DNA from: CAYRVX01 sp964642165 | GTDB taxonomy: Bacteria; Planctomycetota; Phycisphaerae; SM23-33 | NCBI GenBank assembly: GCA_964642165.1 | Contig: CAZXOC010000225.1 | Coordinates: 1-12,554 of the forward strand | Direction: 5' to 3' | Length of the DNA: 12,554 nt | Part shown: one piece after another, positions 7,338 to 12,554 of the stretch | How positions within the stretch are numbered: position 1 is the stretch's first letter | Layout of the letters: every line of letters begins with the position of its first letter | The notes under the pieces: generated by a model | Seen by the model: the letters and a program-made list of their open reading frames with translations, nothing else | Databases searched by the model: none | What the model was told of the DNA's origin: nothing | Translations under genes and position numbers: made by a program

Positions 7338-7380
7338 CAGATCAACCGTGGACCGAGTCTGGTTGGGAGGAATCACAGAG

Positions 7381-7854
7381 ATGATGCGAAGAACCCAGAG
7401 GAACCGAGGCTTCAGTCTTCTGGAGCTCGTGGTCGTGGTCGTCATTATCGGCATCATTGCCGCCGTGGCCATCCCGCGGTTGAGCCGGGGGGCGGCAGGG
7501 GCTGCCGAAACGGCGCTCAGCGGCGACCTGGCGGTCCTGCGGAATGCGGTGGACCTGTACGCCGCCGAGCACAACGGGACGTTCCCGGCCCTGGCGACGG
7601 TCGAGGGCCAGCTCACGACGTACACCAACGACCAGGGCACCGTCAACGCCACGAAGACGACGACCTACATCTACGGGCCGTACCTGGTCAAGGTGCCCCC
7701 GCTGCCGGTCGGCGTCCGCAAGAACGCCTCGAAGATCTCCGATGCCGACGCCAACGACGTGGGCTGGATCTACAACGAGACCACCGGCCACATCAGCGCC
7801 AACTGCACGGATACCGAGAAGGACGCGCGCGGCGAGCTCTTCAAGGATTATTGA
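7381..7854 (+). CDS. gspG: Major pseudopilin, GspG type
   Basis: A 157-residue type IV pilin-like protein, the main subunit of the pseudopilus. The class III leader is short and basic (MMRRTQRNRG), with predicted prepilin peptidase cleavage after G10, then FSLLEL with the essential Glu at mature position 5 (E15) and a hydrophobic helix to about residue 35. The C-terminal part contains YAAEHNGTFPALATVEGQL and YGPYLVKVPPLPVG, features of GspG proteins in which the GPYL...PP loop is conserved. The ATG at 7381 has GGGAGG (7365-7370) ten bases upstream; an in-frame ATG at 7348 has none. The gene stands alone between a long leader and a strong hairpin, unlike its tightly packed neighbours. Confidence 0.93.
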   Translation: MMRRTQRNRGFSLLELVVVVVIIGIIAAVAIPRLSRGAAGAAETALSGDLAVLRNAVDLYAAEHNGTFPALATVEGQLTTYTNDQGTVNATKTTTYIYGPYLVKVPPLPVGVRKNASKISDADANDVGWIYNETTGHISANCTDTEKDARGELFKDY

Positions 7855-7922
7855 TCGCCCGCCTGTCCTGGGAGGGACGCTGTGACCGGTGCGGCTGGGC
7901 CGCCACCGTCGCAGCATGACCG

Positions 7923-7980
7923 CGAGAGCCGCTCGGCGCCTCGCCCCGTTCGCGGGGCCGGCGCCGAGCGGCTGGTCTCG
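7923..7980 (+). terminator. Very stable hairpin after gspG: terminator, attenuator or RNA-stability element
   Basis: A perfect 14-base arm AGCCGCTCGGCGCC (7927-7940) pairs with GGCGCCGAGCGGCT (7960-7973). Inside it GCCCCG (7943-7948) pairs with CGGGGC (7953-7958) around a TTCG loop. Outside, CGAG (7923-7926) pairs with CTCG (7977-7980) across a three-base bulge. In total about 24 pairs, almost all G-C. The following bases include only a short TTT (7981-7983), so this is not a classic intrinsic terminator. It lies between the major pseudopilin and the minor ones, where partial termination or protection of the gspG 3' end would raise the major-to-minor subunit ratio; that role is inferred. Confidence 0.72.
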
Positions 7981-7986
7981 TTTCCC

Positions 7987-8021
7987 GGCGCCGCACGGAC
8001 CGCCCCACCGCGAGCGGCGCC
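7987..8021 (+). repeat. Second inverted repeat before gspH
   Basis: GGCGCCGC (7987-7994) is perfectly mirrored by GCGGCGCC (8014-8021) with a 19-base loop. It begins seven bases after the large hairpin and ends eight bases before the GGAGG ribosome site of gspH (8029-8033). It could stack with the first hairpin or affect gspH translation. GGCGCC is self-complementary and recurs in both hairpins, so alternative pairings between them are possible. Confidence 0.45.
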
Positions 8022-8039
8022 GCCGAACGGAGGTGCGGG

Positions 8040-8522
8040 GTGACGAACCCCCGGGCCCACAGCGCACGCGCCCGGCGCGAGGCCTTCAGCCTGCTGGAGG
8101 TCGTGCTGGTGGTGACCATGCTCGTCGTCCTCGCCACGATGGCCGCGCCCCGGTACGCCCGCGCCGCGGCCCGCTACCGCGCCGAGGCCGCCGCCCGGCG
8201 AATCGCCGCCGACCTGGCCCTGGCCCGGCGGTCCGCCCGAAACGCCGGCGCCAGCCGGACCGTGCGGTTCGACCCGGCCGCCCACGAGTACTCCATCTCC
8301 GATCTGCCCGGCCTGGACGACCCCGCCGGACCCTACCTCGTCGCCCTGACCGCCCGCCCGTACGCGGCACGGATCGCCTCGGTCGACTTCGGAGGCGACG
8401 GCGAGATCGTCTTCGACGCCTACGGTGCCGCCGACAGCAACGGGTACGTCACCGTGCAGGTCGGCGAGGCCCAACGGACGGTCGTTCTCCAGGCCGCCGG
8501 CGGGAAGGCGGTGGTCCAGTGA
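8040..8522 (+). CDS. gspH: Minor pseudopilin, GspH/FimT type
   Basis: A 160-residue prepilin-like protein. The leader RAHSARARREA precedes FSLLEVVLVV, with Glu at mature position 5 (E20) and a hydrophobic helix to about residue 37. The residue before the predicted cleavage point is Ala (A15), not the usual Gly. The C-terminal region (VDFGGDGEIVFDAYGAADSN, then YVTVQVGEAQRTVVL) matches the beta-strand pattern of the GspH/FimT family. The GTG at 8040 has GGAGG (8029-8033) six bases upstream. Its stop overlaps the next GTG. It is expected to join the tip complex that starts pseudopilus assembly. Confidence 0.85.
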   Translation: MTNPRAHSARARREAFSLLEVVLVVTMLVVLATMAAPRYARAAARYRAEAAARRIAADLALARRSARNAGASRTVRFDPAAHEYSISDLPGLDDPAGPYLVALTARPYAARIASVDFGGDGEIVFDAYGAADSNGYVTVQVGEAQRTVVLQAAGGKAVVQ

Positions 8523-8965
8523 GACGCCCGGCGTTGCCACGTTCCCGCGCCCGGCGAGGCGGCTCCGGCGCCGTCGGCTTCACGCTCCTGGAGCTGACGC
8601 TCAGCGTCGCGGTCCTGGCGATCCTGATGGGGACGATGGTCTCCTCCATCGTGATTGCGTCCCGCAGTCTCGACGACGGCGCCACCCAGGCGGGACAGAT
8701 GCTCACCGGCGCCGACGTCCTGGAGGAGCTCAACGCCGACCTCGCGTCGGCGACGGGCTTCGCCGAGCGGACGCCGACGGCCGTGACGTTCACCGTCCCC
8801 GACCGGAACGGCGACGCCGTTCCCGAGACGATCCGCTACCGGTGGTCGGGCCCACCCGATTGCCAACTGCTCCGTCAGGTCAACGGCGAGCCCGCCGCCG
8901 TCCTCGCCGAGGACGTGCAGCACTTCAGCCTGAGCTACCACGTGAAGACCGTGGCCCCCGAGTGA
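8519..8965 (+). CDS. Minor pseudopilin, GspJ/PilW-like
   Basis: A 148-residue prepilin-like protein. An Arg-rich leader ending SGAVG (cleavage predicted after G20) is followed by FTLLELTLSV, with Glu at mature position 5 (E25) and a hydrophobic helix to about residue 45. The body (LEELNADLASATGFAER, TFTVPDRNGDAVPETIRYRW, LLRQVNGEPAAVLAEDVQ) follows the GspJ/PilW pattern of an early Asp-Leu helix, a strand with an intervening loop, and a LxRxxNG strand. It is shorter than most GspJ (about 200 residues). The GTG start overlaps the gspH stop (GTGA), giving tight coupling. The J or W assignment is less certain than the pseudopilin class. Confidence 0.76.
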   Translation: MRRPALPRSRARRGGSGAVGFTLLELTLSVAVLAILMGTMVSSIVIASRSLDDGATQAGQMLTGADVLEELNADLASATGFAERTPTAVTFTVPDRNGDAVPETIRYRWSGPPDCQLLRQVNGEPAAVLAEDVQHFSLSYHVKTVAPE

Positions 8966-8982
8966 CAGAGGATGAGCGAGAC

Positions 8983-9654
8983 ATGACGCGCGTGCCGACG
9001 CACGACCGAGACCGATCCCGAGTGCCGCAGCGCACCGCCTCGCGAGCGGGGATGACGCTCGTCGAGGCCGTGATCGCCGTGCTCGTCGTCGGCCTGATGC
9101 TCGTCGCGGCGCTGAGCGCCCTGGGCTCCTCCGCCCGCACCCGACGGCGCCGCGCCGAGCGATGCCTCGGGCCTCACCTCGCCCGGGCGCTGATGGCCGA
9201 GGTCCTCCAGGCCCACTACCGCGAGCCCGACGGCGCGGCCGAGCTCGGGCCCGAGGCGCCGGAGGATGCCGCCTGCCGCGCGGCGTGGGACGACGTGGAC
9301 GACTACCACGGCTGGTCCGCCTGCCCGCCCCAGTCGAGCGACGGCACGCCCATCGACCACGCGGCCGGGTGGACGAGGAGCGTCGCCGTCGAGTACGTCC
9401 GCCCGAGCGACCCGACGGATGCCGGTGCCTCCGACCTGGGGCTGAAGCGGATCACGGTGACGGCCGTCGGGCCGACGGGCCTCAAGACCACGATCGTCGC
9501 CCTGCGAAGCCAGGCCAGCCTGTACGAGCAGCGCCCCTCCACGGCCACGACCTACGTGACCCGGGTCGGCGCGGAGGTCCAGGTCGGCCCGTCGCAGGCG
9601 GCCCGGGTGACGTCGGGGACGAACCTCCTCGGCCCGGTGCCCGTCTCGCCGTGA
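8983..9654 (+). CDS. Minor pseudopilin, GspI/PilV-like
   Basis: A 223-residue prepilin-like protein. The leader ends SRAG (cleavage predicted after G23) and is followed by MTLVEAVIAVLVVGLML, with Glu at mature position 5 (E28). Met at mature position 1 is common in GspI and PilV. After a short Arg-rich stretch comes a polar domain with a DDVDDYHGWSACPP segment (103-116) and the strands RSVAVEYV and LKRITVTAV. It is about 100 residues longer than enterobacterial GspI, closer to PilV-type proteins. The ATG at 8983 has AGAGGA (8967-8972) ten bases upstream, 17 bases after the previous stop. Confidence 0.76.
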   Translation: MTRVPTHDRDRSRVPQRTASRAGMTLVEAVIAVLVVGLMLVAALSALGSSARTRRRRAERCLGPHLARALMAEVLQAHYREPDGAAELGPEAPEDAACRAAWDDVDDYHGWSACPPQSSDGTPIDHAAGWTRSVAVEYVRPSDPTDAGASDLGLKRITVTAVGPTGLKTTIVALRSQASLYEQRPSTATTYVTRVGAEVQVGPSQAARVTSGTNLLGPVPVSP

Positions 9655-9685
9655 GCCCGGCCCCCGCCCAGGAGACCCCAGCGCG

Positions 9686-10930
9686 ATGGGACAGACGCCA
9701 AGCCAGAGCGACGCCCGCCGCCGCGGATCCGCCTACGTGGTGATCCTTGCGGTCAGCCTGATCCTGCTGATCATCGGCCTGTCGGCCGCGACCGTCGCGC
9801 GCGTCCACAGCCGCGCCCTCGCCGCCGACAACGACTGGGCCGAGGCCCAGCGCCTGGCCTTCAGCGGCACCGAGCACGCCCTGTCGCGGATCGAGTCCAC
9901 GGCGGACTGGCGCACCACGATCGGCAGCACCGAGGTGAGTGTGCCCTTCGGGCGAGGCAGCTTCCACTGGCGCCTCGTGGACGAGCAGGACGGGCTGCTG
10001 GGCGACGACCCCACCGACCCGTTCGTCATCATCGCCCGGGGCACGGTCAACCAGGCCGCCTATGCCGTCGCGCTTCGCTGCTCGGTGGGCGGCAGGGCGC
10101 TGCCGGCCTTGGGGACGTGCCTCCATGCCGGGTCAAACATCGCGGTCGAAGCGACCGGAAGGCTGACCGCCGCGGGGGCGCCCGTCTCCAGCAACGGCCC
10201 GCTGACCGTTCTCCAGCAGCACAGCACCGTGACCGGGGACGTGGAGGCCCAGTCGGTCTCCGGGCCGGGCACGATCCACGGCGAGATCACCGTGCCCGCT
10301 CCCCCCAAGGCCCTGCCGCAGGAGGATGTCTTCGCCCTGTACTGCGGAATGGCCACGACGATCCCGTACAGTTCGACGATTCGCAAGGAGGTGCTGTCGT
10401 CCGGCCTGAATCCATGGGGCCCGCCGAACGCCCGGGGCATCTACTACCTCGACGCGCCGGGCAAGGTGGTGAGCATCAAGGACGTCCGTATCGAAGGCAC
10501 GCTGATCGTGCGGTGCACCAAGCTGATGCTGATGGAGGAGCTCCTGATCCACAGCCCCCGCCCCGACCAGCCGGCGCTGATCGTCGACGGCGACGTGGCC
10601 CTGTCCTACCGGTCGAAGGACGCCACCCTGCGCGAGTGGGTGCTGAACCTCAATCTCAATCCGCCCGGCGCGCCCTACGACGGCTGGTGCGATCACGACA
10701 CCTCCGACGAGTACCCCAGCGAGATCCGCGGCCTGGTGCACGTCAAGGGCGACGTGGCGCTGCGGACCACCGCGCGCGTGCACGGGGCGATCCTCTGCGA
10801 AGGCACGGTCACCTGTGACGGGGTGAACGAGATCGTCCACGACCCGCAGCTCGTCGAGACGCCCCCGACGGGCTACACCTCCGGCGAGGGCGACGTCGTG
10901 CCCGAGAGTTGGCGGCGCATCGTGGAGTGA
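9686..10930 (+). CDS. PilX/GspK-like minor pilin with large beta-rich passenger
   Basis: A 414-residue protein at the end of the pseudopilin run. Its N-terminus, RRRGSAYVVILAVSLILLII, has a basic prepilin-like leader, a Gly cleavage residue (G14) and a hydrophobic helix at about 16-38, but no Glu at mature position 5; lack of that Glu is a feature of GspK, which caps the pseudopilus tip. From about residue 125 the protein has many short repeated strands (GRLTAAGAPVSSNGPLTVLQ, GLVHVKGDVALRTTARVHGA, ILCEGTVTCDGVNEIVHD), suggesting a beta-helical domain. C203 and other Cys could form disulfides. AGGAGA (9670-9675) lies ten bases before the ATG. The passenger's function is unknown. Confidence 0.7.
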   Translation: MGQTPSQSDARRRGSAYVVILAVSLILLIIGLSAATVARVHSRALAADNDWAEAQRLAFSGTEHALSRIESTADWRTTIGSTEVSVPFGRGSFHWRLVDEQDGLLGDDPTDPFVIIARGTVNQAAYAVALRCSVGGRALPALGTCLHAGSNIAVEATGRLTAAGAPVSSNGPLTVLQQHSTVTGDVEAQSVSGPGTIHGEITVPAPPKALPQEDVFALYCGMATTIPYSSTIRKEVLSSGLNPWGPPNARGIYYLDAPGKVVSIKDVRIEGTLIVRCTKLMLMEELLIHSPRPDQPALIVDGDVALSYRSKDATLREWVLNLNLNPPGAPYDGWCDHDTSDEYPSEIRGLVHVKGDVALRTTARVHGAILCEGTVTCDGVNEIVHDPQLVETPPTGYTSGEGDVVPESWRRIVE

Positions 10931-10948
10931 CCCCCCTTCCCTCTCGGC

Positions 10949-10967
10949 GGGCCGACGTCACCGGCCC
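10949..10967. terminator. Hairpin between convergent genes, possible terminator
   Basis: GGGCCG (10949-10954) pairs with CGGCCC (10962-10967) around a seven-base loop, between the end of the PilX/GspK-like gene and the last codons of the GH130 gene that runs the other way. There is no T-run on the plus strand; on the minus strand it would be followed by CCGCCGAGAGGG. It may serve one or both genes, but the evidence is position and symmetry only. Confidence 0.3.
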
Positions 10968-11986
10968 AGGACGGCGTCCACCACGCCGGCCAGCGGCGCC
11001 GTCGCCAGGGCGATCGCCGTGTCGCACACGCCGTAGTACAGGTACACCAGAGCGTCCTTCACCACGGCGCCTGTCGGAAAAACCACGTTCGGGATGTAGA
11101 GGCCGAACTTCTCGTAGTACGCCTCCGGCTCCATGAGGAAGCGGCGACTCCGCGCGATCACGCGCCGCGGGTCGTCCAGGTCCAGCAGCATCGCACCCAG
11201 CCGGTAGATCACCCGCCGGTCCGGCGGATACGCATCCTCGACGCCGTGGTAGAAGACCAGCCAGCCTTCCTCCGTCCGGATCGGCGGCGTCGAGCCGCCA
11301 ATCCTGCCGCTCTCCCACTCGAACTCCGGCCGCGCGATCAGCTCCGGCTGCGTCCAGCTCTCCAGGTCCCCGGAGAAGGAGATCCAGATGCCCGGCCGGT
11401 CCGTGCCGTAGTCGGGGCCGACGAACTGCGCCGGTCTGCGAAGCAGCGCGAAGCGCCCGCCGATCTTCTCTGGGAACAGGATGACGTCGCGGTCGTCGAG
11501 CCCCGGCGGCGTGGCCCAGCGGTGGTGCTCCCAGTGCACGCGATCGGTCGAGACGGCGATGCCGCTTCGCGTCTGGTTGTCTTCCGGCTCGCCGCTGAAG
11601 CCCGGGTAGGCGACCTGCGTGGACTCCGGCACGCCCAGGCCCGTGGGGTGGCAGCTCCACGCGTACGGCCGGAAGGCGTAGGTCATGTAGTACGTCTCGT
11701 CGATCCGAACGACGCGCGCGTCCTGCACGCTGCCGTATTGGCTGCCGGCCATCTCCGGCGTGAGGACCGGCCGGTCGCCCACCTGGCGGAAGTGCACGCC
11801 GTTTTCGCCCTCGAGCATGCCGATGTAGCAGTGGAACGGCCGGAGCGACCCCGCCGCACGCTCGTACAGGTAGAACTTCCCGTCCTCGTACAGCGCGCCC
11901 GGGTTGAACACGACGGCCTTTCGCCAGGCGAGCCCGCCGGGCCGCACGATCGGGTTCTCCGGGCATCTCTCGAAGGCAAACGCCAT
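10958..11986 (-). CDS. GH130-family glycoside phosphorylase/hydrolase
   Basis: A 342-residue protein with the five-bladed beta-propeller signature of GH130, a family that phosphorolyses or hydrolyses beta-mannosides. Key stretches are ENPIVRP (10-16), VFNPGALYEDGKFYLYERA (26-44), the catalytic-acid region QDARVVRIDETYYMTYAF (88-105, Asp89 as likely proton donor), RDVILFPEKIGGRFALLRRP (166-185), GGSTPPIRTEEGWLVFYHGV (230-249), YRLGAMLLDLDDP (261-273) and IPNVVFPTGAV (298-308). The common EDPR is QDAR here. No signal peptide, so it is cytoplasmic. The ATG at 11984-11986 follows AGGAGAGG; a longer frame to 12280 is read-through. Substrate and phosphorylase-versus-hydrolase mode cannot be fixed from this. 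A broken sugar importer lies upstream. Confidence 0.93.
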   Translation of the reverse strand: MAFAFERCPENPIVRPGGLAWRKAVVFNPGALYEDGKFYLYERAAGSLRPFHCYIGMLEGENGVHFRQVGDRPVLTPEMAGSQYGSVQDARVVRIDETYYMTYAFRPYAWSCHPTGLGVPESTQVAYPGFSGEPEDNQTRSGIAVSTDRVHWEHHRWATPPGLDDRDVILFPEKIGGRFALLRRPAQFVGPDYGTDRPGIWISFSGDLESWTQPELIARPEFEWESGRIGGSTPPIRTEEGWLVFYHGVEDAYPPDRRVIYRLGAMLLDLDDPRRVIARSRRFLMEPEAYYEKFGLYIPNVVFPTGAVVKDALVYLYYGVCDTAIALATAPLAGVVDAVLGR

Positions 11987-12213
11987 GGTCCTGCCTCTCC
12001 TGGCGAGTCGTCCGACGGGCCGCTCCTCGTCGAGCGCGAGTCTATCGCCCGCGCGCAGCCCGGACAAGGCCAGCTTGACGGCGTCGGCCAGCAGGAAGAC
12101 CGCTCGATCCGCACAGCGCTTGCAGCCCGCGGGGCGGCGACCGTCGAAGCGGTTGGCGTGCGCATCGTTCCGGAGGATCTGCCTTCCGTCGGTGCCCCGG
12201 CGTTGGTGCTCAT
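11987..12213 (-). pseudogene. Probable remnant: start of a lost transporter gene
   Basis: An ATG at 12213 overlaps the stop of the ABC ATPase remnant (ATGA) and has GGGAGG (minus strand, around 12220-12226) seven bases upstream, the arrangement expected for the permease gene of a sugar importer. The frame begins MSTNAGAPTEGRSSG, but no membrane segment follows. A second frame with coding-like third-position GC reads RQILRNDAHANRFDGRR and, later, AVFLLADAVKLALSGLRAGD, which I cannot assign. The pattern fits a gene that lost most of its body and its frame, yet it could also be a plain leader of the GH130 gene. Confidence 0.35.
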
Positions 12214-12554
12214 GTGCCGCCTCCCTCGATGCACGCCTCGAAGAGAGCGTCCGCATCGTTGCCCGGACCGGGCATCTCACCCACGAGGCGCCCCTCGCGG
12301 AGGATAGGGATGCGGTCGCACGGCTCGACGAGCTCGATCAGCTCCGACGAGATCAGCAGGATGCCGCGGCCCTCGCTCGCGAGGTCCACGAGGAGGCAGC
12401 AGGTCCGGGCCTTGGTGCCGACGTCGATGCCCTGCGCCGCTCTCCCCGATCAGCGCATGCACCTCGCCCGCTCGCACGTCGAAGTCGTTATGGTCCAGTG
12501 CCCGAACGCATGGGAAGCCCTTCACGATGCCTTCCATGCGCAGGACGACGGTCC
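12210..12554 (-). pseudogene. Sugar ABC importer ATPase (RbsA/MglA type), internally deleted and frameshifted; runs off the window
   Basis: The N-terminal part (from 12554) reads VLRMEGIVKGFPCVRALDHN then VRAGEVHALIGESGAG, the start of the first ATPase domain up to the middle of Walker A, where GKST should follow. At about 12429-12434 the similarity stops. In another frame it resumes as GIDVGTKARTCCLLVDLASE, then GILLISSELIELVEPCDRIP and ILREGRLVGEMPG, the end of the second ATPase domain just past Walker B, and runs to TGA at 12210. Intact proteins of this family have about 500 residues, so roughly 390 codons are gone. Neither Walker B nor a signature motif remains, so no activity is expected. 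The junction (GGGC) offers only short microhomology. An assembly error would look the same. Confidence 0.83.

Noticed and set aside
11987..12280. N-terminal extension of the GH130 gene by 98 codons
   Set aside because: GH130 homology starts at the ATG at 11986 behind a good ribosome site, and the extension overlaps the ABC ATPase remnant.
1..12554. CRISPR array, insertion sequence, tRNA or rRNA
   Set aside because: I saw no regularly spaced direct repeats, no transposase motifs and no tRNA-like or rRNA-like segments by eye on either strand.

Overview
The window is GC-rich DNA of a bacterium. Most of it is one long plus-strand gene run for a type IV pilus / type II secretion (T4P/T2SS)-like pseudopilus machine. 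The order is E ATPase, F platform protein, PilM-, PilN- and PilO-like proteins, a PilP/GspC-like protein, a major pseudopilin and several minor pseudopilins. That gene order, the GC bias and the pseudopilin sequence style fit Planctomycetota or a related phylum. This assignment is inference, because there is no rRNA or marker gene to prove it.

Left edge, minus strand (1-688): the first 95 codons of clpB (disaggregase) and a 58-residue single-pass membrane protein. A 317-base gene-free stretch (689-1005) with two dyads separates them from the plus-strand cluster.

Centre, plus strand (1006-10930): a stand-alone STAS-domain protein overlaps the start of gspE (ATGA). gspF, pilM, pilN and pilO follow with overlaps or a one-base gap, then a PilP/GspC-like gene. 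A 181-base non-coding leader comes next; its conserved-looking core resembles the 3' half of a cyclic-di-GMP-I (GEMM) riboswitch. It precedes the major pseudopilin gspG. After gspG lies a very stable hairpin (about 24 base pairs, TTCG loop), then gspH, a GspJ/PilW-like gene, a GspI/PilV-like gene and a PilX/GspK-like protein with a large beta-rich passenger. The E ATPase has an N-terminal MshEN-type domain, a family known to bind cyclic-di-GMP, so this messenger may act on both ATPase activity and pseudopilin expression. No secretin (PilQ/GspD), prepilin peptidase or retraction ATPase is in the window.

Right edge, minus strand (10958-12554): an intact GH130-family glycoside phosphorylase/hydrolase gene. 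Upstream of it are the ruins of a sugar ABC importer: the ATPase gene runs from its N-terminus into the Walker A loop, then jumps in another frame straight to the C-terminal end of the second ATPase domain. This looks like an internal deletion. The next gene's start signal survives, but no permease follows.
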